Shown one piece after another: positions 22,040-31,815 of a stretch of 64,000 bases of DNA (the stretch's first letter is position 1; each line of letters starts with the position of its first letter). A program made the position numbers and the translations under genes. Under the pieces are notes generated by a model. That model ran no database searches. It was given only the letters and a program-made list of their open reading frames with translations, and was not told the DNA's origin. This DNA comes from Anisus vortex (lineage: Eukaryota > Mollusca > Gastropoda > Planorbidae), in contig OX421497.1 in assembly GCA_949126835.1 (NCBI GenBank), positions 9,482,920 through 9,546,919 on the forward strand, read 5' to 3'.

Positions 22040-22165
22040 GTGTAATGTACTGTGTTGTACTGTTCAGTGTTGTACTGTACTAGACTGTGTAGTACTGTGT
22101 TATACTGTACTGTGTTATACTGTACTGTGTTGTACTGTATTGAGTTGCACTGAACTGTGCTGTAC
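22040..22165. repeat. Degenerate 15-bp tandem repeat (TGTGTTGTACTGTAC)
   Basis: About eight imperfect units of TACTGTRYTRTAC type. Overlapping frames on both strands are low complexity. Confidence 0.85.
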
Positions 22166-23225
22166 GGAAAGACGTAATCATCCATAAGAAAAACTCTGAG
22201 ACTGTGCGGCTCAATTCCTAAAAAAATCACTGGAATGTGGGTTCCGCTGAATAGTACAGTCTCTGGCCGGCAAGCTGGTAGTAAACGTCAATAGAGCATG
22301 CTCCACCGTAGTGTCTACTTAAATCAAAGCTACAACTAAACCTCGGAAAATATGCGCCCTGGCGGGGAGAGGGGGCGTGCATTGCTAAATAGAAGAAGAA
22401 ATGATCATAATTCATTATTTGTGGATTCTCAGGAAAAGATCTCTTCGACACGTAGATTCCTGATAATCGACTGAATGTCATGGTACAACGTAATGGATAT
22501 ATCTATCATATAGCATTCCTCTATAAATATAGGGTTAAGGGATTTAGCCAAAGCGATGTGATACATTACAGTGATCGCTTCCACCCAGTAGTCAACAGAT
22601 CACCCCTTCAGGCCTCTAGTACTTTATAAAGCTTGCACAATACTCATGAACATTGTAGTGACTTTTAATCATCATATTCGTCTTTGAATGTTACAGATTA
22701 TTATGGACATTTACGATGGTTTAATGATATTGACGTTGAACAATAATATTAGCCTACATTAGTAAACATATACATGTATACATAATAATATATATATAAA
22801 TCATAATATGTGTAGTATCTATATGAATGCTAGAGTTATCTTGTTGTGCAGTGCTTGGTGTATTATATTAACTTTGGCTAAATTAATAACTGTAACACTT
22901 ACATACTAATAACACTAATTAAAGTATATCTATGCGTTACTAATTGATTATTATGTTATCTATAGCGGGAAAATGTATACACGTATAATAGCAATTTTTA
23001 TCAGTATTGCATATTTGGTATTGATAGGGATACATTATTTATATACTCTATGAAATATCGTTGGACTTTGGATGCATTACTTACTTTTATATCAATATAT
23101 TCAGGGCGGCTTTATGATTGCTGATGCCCTGGGAAAAAGAACTGGACGCATAAGTGCCTACCACGACCAACTTAGCGCACATCGAGAGGGTAAATTAACA
23201 CTATGTATATGAAACATCCTTTTTA
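22166..23225. other. Unassigned sequence
   Basis: A moderately GC-rich start (22190-22390) gives way to AT-rich DNA. I compared the former with the spliceosomal snRNAs as I know them and saw no match. Confidence 0.4.
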
Positions 23226-23369
23226 AATTTTTCATTGAGAAAATCATAGCGATTAAATAAAAAGGAAGTGCACAGTACAAAAGGGAATTGGGAATTCCGA
23301 AAAGAAGTCATTCGAGTCATCACATTACAAAAATATTAAAGCAAGCGGTCCATCTTATTATAGTCTTTG
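23226..23369 (-). mobile_element. CAAAGAC-family element, copy iii (half, reverse)
   Basis: This is the reverse complement of the left half of the family: CATTGAGAAAATCATAGCG, GGGAATTCCGAAAAGAAGTC and the terminus GGTCCATCTTATTATAGTCT then TTG. The other half is missing. Confidence 0.8.
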
Positions 23370-23829
23370 CTATAATTTACATAGGTAAAGTATAGTTGCG
23401 CCTTATACCTTTAAATACCTTTAGTATACTGGCATTTAGACCTAAACACATATACGCACAAATATCTTTAGCTTAATGGCATTTAAGCCTCAACATTCTT
23501 CATCTTCTTCTAGTTCTAAAGTGAATGTTGGAGGATTTAGACAACAAGTCCCACACTTGTGATGAACTGCTCCGTGGCTATCAGTTGCTCCAGTCCACCA
23601 TATAGTTCTTATTATAGGGACGTTTCCTGGGGGGGGGGGGGCAATATGGCTGACCGGGTAGAGTGATACGTGCGGCAGGTCTAAAAGTGAATAATCGACA
23701 TTTTGCTGGAGCGGCTCCACCAGGGGCACATTTGACTAGTTCCAATTTTTAGTACGAGGAACCTGTGTTCATTCAACCATTTACGAACTGTCCTATAGCC
23801 CGAAGATATATATAGAATAGTTATAAATG
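23370..23829. other. Sequence with a short Cys-containing open frame
   Basis: Starts with decayed units of the adjacent repeat. A minus-strand open frame covers 23490-23735 (see findings), and there is a run of 12 G near 23630. No element is identified. Confidence 0.35.
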
Positions 23830-24073
23830 ACATTTGGAAAAGTACACCTCCACTTTACGTCCAAACACCTTTAGTAAGCCTGTAATTGCACATAAGCATA
23901 AACATAAACACCTTTAGTACACTTCCACTTTACGCCCAAACATCTTTAGTAAGCTTATACTTGCACTTAACCCAAATCATAAACTACTTTAGTACAGTTG
24001 TACAGTTAGCATACTTGCATTTATAACTAAACAAAAACAACATTTAGTACTTAGTATATTTGCAATTGACGCC
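23830..24073. repeat. Degenerate tandem repeat (ACACCTTTAGTACACTT)
   Basis: Irregular units contain ACACCTTTAGTA, CACTTCCACTTTACGCC and decayed forms of these. The array resumes after the LINE at about 24976 with AACACCTTTAGAACAGTCGC, so the LINE inserted into the array. Decayed units also occur at 23400-23490. Confidence 0.7.
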
Positions 24074-24787
24074 TTTGATACAGCCATTGTCGGCCTTGTT
24101 TCCAGTGACGACAGTCTCTATCACAGTACGACCTCAGATTTCTACAAATGGTGCGGAGAGAACTACCTGATATTGAACATCACAAAAACGAAAGAAATGA
24201 TTGTAGACTTCCGGAAGGAGAAACGCAAGCTGACTGATTTGCACATAAACAACCAAATAATAGATCAAGTCTCGCAATATAAATATCTTGGCGTCACAAT
24301 TACTGACAAACTGACTTGGTCTGACCACTGCCAAATCCTTTGTAAGAAAATGCACCAACGACTTTTCTGTCTTAATAAACTAAAAATATTTCACATAGAG
24401 AAAACCATTATGAATCTATTTTACTCGGCGACTGTTGGTAGCATCATAACCTTTGCAATCACCTGCTGGTATGGTAATACCACCACATTGAACAAACATC
24501 GGATAGACCGCCTAATAAACAAAGCCTCTCGTACTACACAGACAGAATTACCATCTCTTGCGGATATTTTCAGTTCAAGGTGCCTGTCTATGATTGATAA
24601 AATCCTCCAAGATCATGCACACCCGCTTCATGATAGCTACATAATATCTAGTCGAAGTGGTCGGCTTCTTTCTATAAGGGCAAGAACAGAGAGATTTAAG
24701 AACTCTTTTGTTCCACTGTCAGTAAGACTCTTTCAAAAGAATCACCTTTCAGCCAGGAAATACAATAGCTCAATAGCTGACTCCTAA
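24074..24787 (+). CDS. Reverse transcriptase C-terminal part of LINE-B (partial)
   Basis: A 237-codon frame without stops begins just past the truncation point and has no start codon of its own. DTAIVGL near the start is what normally follows the catalytic aspartate pair. It is followed by WCGENYLILNITKTKEM, VSQYKYLGVTITDKLTW, FYSATVGSIITFAITCWYGN, then SRCLSMIDKILQDHAHPLHD and a final RSGRLLSIRARTERFKNSF. These blocks, in this order, are standard for the end of a Rex1/L2-like LINE ORF2. The catalytic motif itself is missing: the residues before DTA read DAF rather than FAD. The protein could not work alone. The intact frame suggests a fairly recent insertion. Confidence 0.88.
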   Translation, partial: FDTAIVGLVSSDDSLYHSTTSDFYKWCGENYLILNITKTKEMIVDFRKEKRKLTDLHINNQIIDQVSQYKYLGVTITDKLTWSDHCQILCKKMHQRLFCLNKLKIFHIEKTIMNLFYSATVGSIITFAITCWYGNTTTLNKHRIDRLINKASRTTQTELPSLADIFSSRCLSMIDKILQDHAHPLHDSYIISSRSGRLLSIRARTERFKNSFVPLSVRLFQKNHLSARKYNSSIADS

Positions 24788-24975
24788 ATAATAGGCCTAC
24801 TTTTTTCTTGTATGATAAATGGTATGATAGTGTGCGTGAATGTCTATTGTGTTTGAGTACAAATGGTTCTTTAATATTGTTTTAGGTATGCTGAAAAACG
24901 GAATTTATGTAATCAAGTCAATTTTCCATTCATTTGGATCAATAAAGCAATCTTATCTTATCTTATCTTATCTTA
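24074..24975 (+). mobile_element. LINE-B, 5'-truncated, with intact frame and 3' tail
   Basis: The element runs from the truncated reverse transcriptase through its stop codon (24785-24787), a 3' UTR with GGATCAATAAAGCAA, and a tail of five TCTTA units (24951-24975). Both flanks belong to one degenerate repeat array, which fixes the ends fairly precisely. The short repeated tail and the protein resemble CR1/L2/Rex1-type LINEs. That clade call is from recall of the family pattern. Confidence 0.88.
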
Positions 24976-25020
24976 ACACCTTTAGAACAGTCGCACTTTG
25001 TGCCCTAACAGAACTTAAAT

Positions 25021-25814
25021 GCAGTTGCGAAAAGGCTGCTCGAACTGCACACACACAAATGATAAGAACTCTCCCCACCAGAAACACACACACACAAAGA
25101 AACGTTCTACGTCCCTTCTCTAGCCGTGTTGATTTTCCCAAACACTTTTATCAATATTCATCACCAGCTCATCAAAACTCTATCTGTCTTCATCAGTGTT
25201 TAAATCACACACTGTATTGGACCTAACAGTCTAGTAAATTGATTTTAAAACGTGTCTCCTTAGAGCCTTCAAAAAACAAACAACAGAAAATAATAACAAC
25301 GAAAAAAACGAAAAAGAAATATATAAAAAAACAGATACAAACGAAAAAAAAAAGAAATTCTAAGAGGAGAGAATTACATGATCAATGATAGAAAAAAATA
25401 TCCCTGTGTGGTTTAGCGCCCTTTGCGCTTATAACTAACTACTTTGAGTGGTGTGAGGGAAAAAAAAGAACGGTGATTTGACTTTTACGGTCAATGCCTT
25501 CAATGGATACTTAATAGGCCGAGAGTGTTCGCTCTCTAACACTAAACATAGCCATTACCTGGCCCAATTTTTGCCTAATTTGAATGTTGACATTGTTATC
25601 GCCAGCGATGTCTTCTCAGAAACTTTACTCAAGGGCTCTTTTTTTTTGTGTGTAAAATAATATATACATAATGTACTCAGATAAAACGCAACAAACTATT
25701 TGCTGATTGTTTTGCATTCTATTCGGTACATGTGGAGACTACTAGCTAATTTACCCGGCGTTGTCAGACAAAACGATTACATCTTACGTCTTATAAACAC
25801 TAATTTAGAAATAC
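25021..25814. other. Unassigned sequence
   Basis: The first 200 bases contain short CA runs. The rest is AT-rich, with A-runs and no recognised element. Confidence 0.4.
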
Positions 25815-25922
25815 GTAAAGTACCCAAACTGATCATAGGGCTGGTGAAACAATGTACACCAGTTTCTGTGGCCACGGCATACTAGGGGATGTGCGGTAAG
25901 CACAATGCCCAGCCGCCTTTAC
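25815..25922 (-). mobile_element. SINE1 body fragment, reverse
   Basis: The minus strand gives AAAGGCGGCTGGGCATTGTG, the GCCGTGGCCACAGAAACTGG block and GGCCCTATGATCAGTTTGGG-type sequence. The tRNA head is missing. It directly abuts a LINE-A fragment. Confidence 0.7.
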
Positions 25923-25923
25923 T

Positions 25924-26208
25924 TTAGAAATACAACACACTAACAAGCTGTTGAAATGCTTAGATAAACATAAGGGCAAAAAACACTTTTCTTATCCCTT
26001 ATACCTTAACAAATGCATTTAAGTACTATTTCTTCCCGAGTGGCAACCGGGTATGAAATGGGTTGTCTGAACAAACCAAGAAAACCAATAACTTAACATC
26101 ATTTAAAACACTAATAAAAATGCAGGTGCTAGGATTGGACCACGGATGAGCGTAGGACGCAATAATCTACTTTATAGAAAGAGAGTATGTAATATATAAC
26201 ATAGATAA
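25924..26208 (+). mobile_element. LINE-A 3' end
   Basis: Begins with the LEIQ-type segment (GAAATACAACACACTAACAA). It continues through the TTCTTCCCGAGTGGCAACCG block and GGTTGTCTGAACAAACCAAG to the 3' UTR CCACGGATGAGCGTAGGACG. Frame disruptions show it is dead. Confidence 0.8.
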
Positions 26209-26579
26209 GGGCAGAAACAATTTTAAACCGACTACAATGAAGAGAAATCTATTATAGGTTTTAAAAAAGTAAAAATCAGCATTAATAAGCCTAGAGGAAG
26301 AACACACGCCGGAAGCCTGATCACAAAAGTAAAATATAACTTTATATAAAGAGTAATAATGTATATCAGTATTTAGCTACATAAGGTATGCCTCCCTCTC
26401 AGCATCTACCTCCCCTTTCCCTCAAATACAATAATATACAACAAGAAAGTATAAATATACATGTTAGTATCATTAAGCTTTTGTTAACGGCTGCCTACGA
26501 TGTATTATAGACATTGAATGGTATAAAAAATGTGTAAATGCAACAGTTTAGGAAATTACTCAAATTCCAATAGAACCAA
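26209..26579. other. AT-rich spacer
   Basis: No element recognised between two LINE remnants. Confidence 0.4.
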
Positions 26580-26925
26580 TAGTCCGGCTCTACCATAGGT
26601 CATCAGCTCAGACTGCGTGTTCCAGGCGCACGAACCGACGTTTCTTTTTTTTTTCGGTCAGCCATTAGACTGTGGAAATCACTGGACCAAGACTCCACCA
26701 CTGTCCCTTCTGTGCCGACTTTCAAATCATCACTGAAATGTTGGGCTAGATACCTCCAATGAAAGTCCGTCGTCAGTTTATAACTCTTGTTAGTATATTA
26801 TAAAATATTTATAAGTAGCAATGCACACTTTTGATCCTAGAGCATTCGCAATCAAATCAGCCCTTAAATTGTAGACTTTTCCCCCAGGTATAACGGGGTC
26901 TCCACAGTACAGTGAAGAAGAAGGA
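26580..26925 (+). mobile_element. LINE-F 3' end
   Basis: A forward frame reads RLRVPGARTDVSFFFFRSAI, then RLWKSLDQDS and VPTFKSSLK before a stop. This is the closing block of a non-LTR reverse transcriptase. The 3' region (CACACTTTTGATCCTAGAGC, then TAGACTTTTCCCCCAGGTAT) is found inverted at 33440-33560. This copy has one unit of the 43-bp sequence that is repeated five times in the other copy. Confidence 0.78.
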
Positions 26926-27165
26926 ACAAGAAATCGCAACAACAAAAGAAGATGGAGATGGATGGACCAGACCTTGATAAATCTGACAGCTAAATTCTGA
27001 CTAGGCAAGTTATTGCATGGAATCTACCAGGCGAAAGACAAAGATGAAAGTCCATGAACAGCAGACATGTGTGAGTTGGAAAGAGCTAAAGACAGGGAGA
27101 TATGGAAAGGATTAGCTAAACACCACATTGGAATTGATAAAGGCGAGGAAGAAAAAGATAACTGA
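26926..27165 (+). mobile_element. LINE tail fragment (family G)
   Basis: Forward reading gives RRWRWMDQTLINLTAKF, a stop, then CELERAKDREIWKGLAKHHI and a final stop near 27165. The RRWRWMD and ERAKDRE-W blocks resemble the post-RT tail of several invertebrate LINEs. It may be a separate insertion next to LINE-F or a part of it. Confidence 0.45.
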
Positions 27166-27175
27166 AAGTATAAAG

Positions 27176-27354
27176 CAGGGGTCGGCAATCTACTTGGCAC
27201 GCAGAACGATTTTCAACGGCACGCTGATGACCCCATAAAAGGCTATTCATGTCTCTTCTACAAGGAATTCACTATGAAATTTAAGATGTTGGCACGCCAA
27301 AAGAATTAGAAATCCCACTTTGGCACACTATCATGAAAAGTTTTCCGTTCCCTG
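27176..27354. mobile_element. hAT-type element with perfect target duplication
   Basis: Left end CAGGGGTCGGCAATC, right end ending CCGTTCCCTG, flanked by GTATAAAG at 27168-27175 and 27355-27362. The interior has TTGGCACGCAGAACGATTTT and AGAAATCCCACTTTGGCACA, the same family as 6842-7045. It is 179 bp and non-coding. Confidence 0.9.
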
Positions 27355-27362
27355 GTATAAAG

Positions 27363-28117
27363 TATAGATATATCCTGAAATATGATATAAGTAAAAGTCT
27401 TAGTATAATTATAAGTATAAATACATGTATAAATATTGTTATGAATATAAAAATAACTATCAATTTATATTAAATAAGTATAAATAAACGAATAGTTAAA
27501 GTATAAAATATACAGGAAAAGCCAAATGTTTAAAAAAAATATTTATTTTTTAGCCTGACGCTATTTACAACTCTGGAATAGAATCTTAGAATTTCGAAAT
27601 GACAAACAAACGCTTTTTGTTCGCTGGCTAGACTACCGTCCATTCCCCCCTCTGAAGACATATTTAGATAATAAAAGGCAATAAATACATACATATGATA
27701 CGTAATTCTCCGCCCTAGAATTTATCTTTCCCTATAACTATACTCACTGTTCTGTTTTGCTGTAACCTTCGAACAGTGTATAATCTGTTCTTTGTTCTTT
27801 TGTTGTTTTTTTCATCGTTTTCTCCGTTGCAATCTTTCAAGTGTAAGCCGACGGGGAAGATAATAATAAGAATTATATGAAACGATCATTCTAATTGTAG
27901 CCTAGAGCTTAAAACTGGCACAGAATTTCAAGTCATTTGATGGCAATAATATGGTCTTGCAGCGGGTTTTTCATCAAATCGTTGACGGGGCTTGTTTTCT
28001 GTTGTTGTAGGTGTAAAAAAAATATTTCTTAAGCTAAATGCTATCGACAGTCTTTTCAAAATGCCGGGTTTCATGACAGGCCCGAGAAAATAATAAAAAT
28101 AAAACATGTCCATAGCG
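27363..28117. other. AT-rich sequence, nothing recognised
   Basis: No repeat family, domain or RNA gene identified. Confidence 0.45.
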
Positions 28118-28397
28118 TTGTGTGATGCTGTGGCTGATAGTCAGCGCTTTCGGCTGGCGTATCGAAGGCCCTGGGTTCGAATCCTGGTGAAGGCTAAGAT
28201 TTTTTCCGGGGTCTGGATAATGTCCCTGAGTCTACCCAACCTCTAATGGGTTCCTGACATTCATTGGGGTAAAGTAAAGGCGGCTGAGCATTGTGCTGGC
28301 GACACAATCTCATAGAATGCCGTGGACACAGAATTGGTGAATGTTGCTTCACAGACCCTATGATCAGTTTGGTCCAACGGGATAATTTAATTACTGT
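28118..28397 (+). mobile_element. SINE1 copy, near full length with intact B box
   Basis: The head has GCTGTGGCTGATAGTCAGCG, TTTCGGCTGGCGTATCGAAG, then GGGTTCGAATCCTGG, the best preserved B box of this family here. The body includes GAGTCTACCCAACCTCTAAT, GCATTGTGCTGGCGACACAA, TGCCGTGGACACAGAATTGG and TTTGGTCCAACGGGATAA. It is the most complete guide to the family in the window. Confidence 0.85.
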
Positions 28398-28433
28398 GTG
28401 ATGATGTACGATATTATAATTATATAGAAAATA

Positions 28434-28625
28434 CCGTCGGGCCAAATCAACCTTTAGGGCAGGTGAAGCAGTGTTCGCCAGTGTCCGTTCTCACAGCAAA
28501 CTAGAGGGTTGTGTGGCTAGCCCAATGCCCAGATGCCTTAGCCTCCCAGCCTCCACCTAACTAAACTAATGGAAGGTATTCATTACACATCGGTACGCCA
28601 GCAGAACGCGCTTGCAGCACGGCTA
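28434..28625 (-). mobile_element. SINE1 copy, reverse
   Basis: The minus strand carries GCCGTGCTGCAAGCGCGTTC, TGCTGGCGTACCGATG, GGGCATTGGGCTAGCCACAC and the distal GGTTGATTTGGCCCGACGG. The centre is eroded. With 28118-28397 it forms an inverted pair of SINEs 36 bp apart. Confidence 0.7.
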
Positions 28626-29051
28626 CCTTGATCCCATACATAATGTTGTGTTTGTATTATTTAGCATTTGCGCTATCAGACAGACGAACAGAGAGACAGA
28701 GAGAAAGATGAATGAATGGATAGGACGGCAGATGCTGTCACATGCAAGCAGATAGAGAGATGCGTACAGACTGACAAACAAAACCTAACAACAAACAGCT
28801 AGGACAAGATTGATAGACAATTAAATAGATGGATGGCTAGATAGAATGATCGGAAAAAATCTTATACAGAGAAAAAGTTCGATAAATACAGACTACAGGC
28901 AGACAGAAAAAAAACAGATCAGCAGACGTTAAATAGAAACATGAAATGTAACCCTCTAAAATCGAAGAAAAGCCGAGTTAGGCTCCTTAATAAAACAACA
29001 ACAGAAAAACCATGTTACTGCCTATGTGTCCCCCCCCCCCCCCACACCACC
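28626..29051. other. GACA/GATA-rich low complexity and a C-run
   Basis: About 28675-28930 is scattered with GACAGA, GATAGA and ATGAATGAATGG motifs. A run of C follows near 29030-29043. No gene. Confidence 0.6.
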
Positions 29052-29110
29052 AGTGGCGTAGCCAGGTTTTGGCGCTAGGGGGAGCGAACATTTGAGAAAA
29101 AGGCCCCGCT
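29052..29110 (+). mobile_element. Possible hAT left end
   Basis: CAGTGGCGTAGCCAGG matches a terminus common among hAT elements. No matching right end or duplication was located nearby. Confidence 0.35.
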
Positions 29111-29264
29111 TATAGCAATTTTTTCTAGACTATAAATACATTAGAACAAATTCAGAAAAGAAACTCAAGTTTCATTACTAGTGAATATTTACAACTGACA
29201 AAAGTATACACCTATAGTTAAATCTCTAAACCTCGAAACTCTAGAGTCTAGAGCATTGTGACGC

Positions 29265-29552
29265 GTGCACGAGTTGGCACACATTGTGATTTTCAGTGGC
29301 ACGCGAGATACATCCAAAAAGGAGATTTTTTTATGTAAACACTGCACGTCGAGTGCTTTTCTCAACTGCTGGGCATTCACTCTGCATTCAGCTTTTAGTT
29401 CAGCTTACACTTGTGAACAGATTTTATTGCACATTGAAAGCTTTTTTAAGCATACAAAGACGTCACTTACACTTGACCACCCAGAAGTAACTAAATATGT
29501 AGCTGACATTGAAATGTTAGCGAAGGGCACTCAAAGAAAAGGCGCTCATTAA
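29265..29552 (+). pseudogene. hAT transposase C-terminal remnant
   Basis: The forward frame includes HSAFSSAYTCEQILLHIESF, then RTSLTLDHPEV-type residues (TSLTLDHPEVTKYVADIEML) and ends AKGTQRKGAH. The FSSAYTCEQ block followed by an LT-DH stretch matches the C-terminal dimerisation region of hAT transposases of the type domesticated in animal ZBED/GTF2I-like genes. The DDE catalytic part is absent. TTGGCACACATTGTGATTTT just upstream resembles the ends of the non-autonomous hAT family seen at 6842 and 27176, so it may be a relic of their source. The upstream in-frame part is probably not original. Confidence 0.6.
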
Positions 29553-30464
29553 TTAATACACAATACATTTAAAATAGTTTTTATGCTCGTTTAAGCATAA
29601 ATATTGCCTAATGAATTTTAATAGATTTGTTTTATTATTGAAAAAAATATAAGAGGCTAATGAACTAGCAATATATTATGTAATTGTTGTCATTGTTATT
29701 ATTAATTTTAAAAAATACATTAAAATGACTTAATTAATGCAGGACTGTTTATCGTAAGTTAATTGTACATCTCTAATTACTATTTAGTTGAAATAAATAC
29801 CACGATGATAGATTTGAATATAGAAATATAAATATTAGTTATATTACAAAACATAAATTGTTTGGCATCACCATAGAATCAAATTTGGAAACTGTTATTT
29901 AGTTGAAGGGAGATAATTAACCCATATTTTTTTTCGTTAACATTTCGAAATGTTTTCTATTTTTCCTTTATAAAAAAAAAGAAAGCTTATAAATTATATC
30001 AATAAAATGAACAATTATAAAACATAGTTGAAAGTTATATATAAATATTATATGACTGGCGAATAATTATGTAGGCTAAATATCTGAACAGTACATTAAC
30101 TACTTACTACAGATGATAACTACGTAAATCAATCGCTTTACCGTATTGCTCAAGCCCCCTTGAACACACAAATATCACCGGCCTTGAAAGAAATAAAAGA
30201 AATTTTTAGCATTTGCTAAAAATTATATCTTGACAATATCAAAACAATTTAGAAAATAAAATAAAAATTACTTTTTTTATTTGAAATAAATGAAAAAACA
30301 ACAACAAAGATGATAAGCACAACCTTGTTAATTTGTAAAATTAAACATAAAACGCTTAACGTTTTTATTTCTATTAAAGTTCCTTGCTATTGGCTTGTTA
30401 TAAATAAATTGACTTATAAAAAATATATAAAAATATAGAAGAGCGGATCTACCCTAAAAATAAA
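29553..30464. other. Very AT-rich sequence, nothing recognised
   Basis: Long A/T runs only. Confidence 0.5.
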
Positions 30465-30552
30465 GGTACAAGACTCGGACCACGGATGAGCGTAGGACGC
30501 AATAATCTTCTATATTATAGAAGGAGCGCCTGTAATATATAAGATAAGATAC
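30465..30552 (+). mobile_element. LINE-A 3' UTR fragment
   Basis: AGACTCGGACCACGGATGAG, CGTAGGACGCAATAATCTTC, GAAGGAGCG, CTGTAATATATAAGATAAG. This is the last part of the element only. Confidence 0.75.
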
Positions 30553-30559
30553 TTTCAGG

Positions 30560-30640
30560 CTGTTTGCACAATGAATGATTTAGAAATTCTAGTTTGGCAC
30601 ACTATTTTCAAAAGGTAGCCAACTACTGCTCTAGAGGAAA
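30560..30640. mobile_element. Degenerate hAT end
   Basis: TTAGAAATTCTAGTTTGGCA followed by CACTATTTTCAAAAGGTAGC resembles the right part of the 27176 element. No duplication found. Confidence 0.45.
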
Positions 30641-30659
30641 TAGTAAAGTAGTAATAATC

Positions 30660-30897
30660 ATTAAAGCTTTAAACTGTAATTTAGAAATACAACACTATAA
30701 CAACCTGTTGCAATGATGAAATAAACATAAAGACAAAACCTTTTTCCTTATGCGATAACAAATTCATACAAGTACTCTTTCTTCCCTAATGGCATCCAGG
30801 CATAAAATGGGTTGCACGAAAACCAGTAACTTAATATCATTCAGACCAATGATAAAAATGCAGGACTAGAAGGAGCGTCTGTAATATATAAGCTAAG
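30660..30897 (+). mobile_element. LINE-A 3' end, internally deleted
   Basis: Starts with AATTTAGAAATACAACACTA, has CTCTTTCTTCCCTAATGGCA and ATGCAGGACTAGAAGGAGCG. The CCACGGATGAGCG part is deleted. Confidence 0.7.
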
Positions 30898-31352
30898 AAA
30901 CATGGAGACGAGAACCATGAAAAAGGTACACATATGTGATGGTGCCCATTCAGAAACATTTATGTATGAAGATCTCATTATTAACCATGAGTGCTAAAGA
31001 TGAGGCAGCATTCGGCCCCTACGGACGGTCACTGCTCTAAGTTTATGAGGCTTTACTTTGCACATCCCCGTTACTCACCTCTTCTAGTTTTTTCTTGAAA
31101 AAGTCTCAATGTTTTCTTATAGGACCCCCTTTTTTCAGACTTAAAAAGGTCCCACTACTTATCATTTCAAATGTCGCACTTTTTAAAATTCCCAAATAGG
31201 TCAAAAGTGTTATTCATTAAAAAGACCTACGTTTTTGTTAACGAAAAGGTCCCTCATCACCTTTTTTTTTTTTAAATGAAAAAAAAGGCACCACTCTCTA
31301 TCATTGGATAAACAAACATGTTTTTTCTTTAAAAGGCACTATTTATTGGAAA
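30898..31352. other. Unassigned sequence
   Basis: Contains a loose series of TTTTTNAAAAGG-type blocks near 31100-31340 (AAAGGTCCC, AAAAGACC, AAAGGCACC), possibly a decayed tandem repeat. No gene. Confidence 0.4.
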
Positions 31353-31815
31353 ATGGTCGTAGGGAGAGCTGCTCCCCCCTCCACCTGGCACGCTACTGCT
31401 CCCCCCCTTAACCTCCCTTTTCGGCTTCCTCTACTGCCCATCCCCAGCCCCCGCAGCATGTCCGAGATTCATTGCACTGCCGAGAGGCCACGGGGGTCTC
31501 GGTGGGGAGGAAGCAATGGACGCTGCAACCTGTCTCACGACCCACCCGGTGCCTGGATGCCTGTGCCTATAGTATAGGATTTGTGCTACCGGGTGACAAT
31601 GCAGATATACGGGCGAGCCTCCACGATAATGATCCTTAGGGGAACCGCAGCGAACGGTCGCTGGCCTGCGGGAAACCTTCCCTTTTACATGGCACGCCAC
31701 GCCTTCGGCGTGCCGTGGGGTGTCTGGAGCCCGGACAGAGTAAAACTCAATTCTAATGCGTTACGCCCCGGAATAAAGAGCTTTGGCTCGTCCGGGTTTT
31801 TAAGAGACTTCTAGT
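31353..31815 (+). repeat. GC-rich dispersed repeat, copy 1
   Basis: A GC-rich island. Its core (ATTCATTGCACTGCCGAGAG, GGTGCCTGGATGCC, AGGATTTGTGCTACCGGG, GATAATGATCC) is shared, in order, with 57096-57500. Several frames are open on both strands only because the block is GC-rich. It could be the 5' region of a LINE. I see no protein domain. Confidence 0.6.

Noticed and set aside
22190..22390. snRNA gene (U1, U2, U4 or U5)
   Set aside because: Neither strand shows the conserved cores of these RNAs. The GC-rich patch is unexplained but not an snRNA.
31680..31715. Hairpin terminator around CACGCCTTCGGCGTG
   Set aside because: A small GC hairpin inside a GC-rich dispersed repeat. Rho-independent terminators do not apply in this context.
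31353..31814. Three overlapping frames as genes
   Set aside because: They overlap on both strands within a GC-rich dispersed repeat, where stops are rare.
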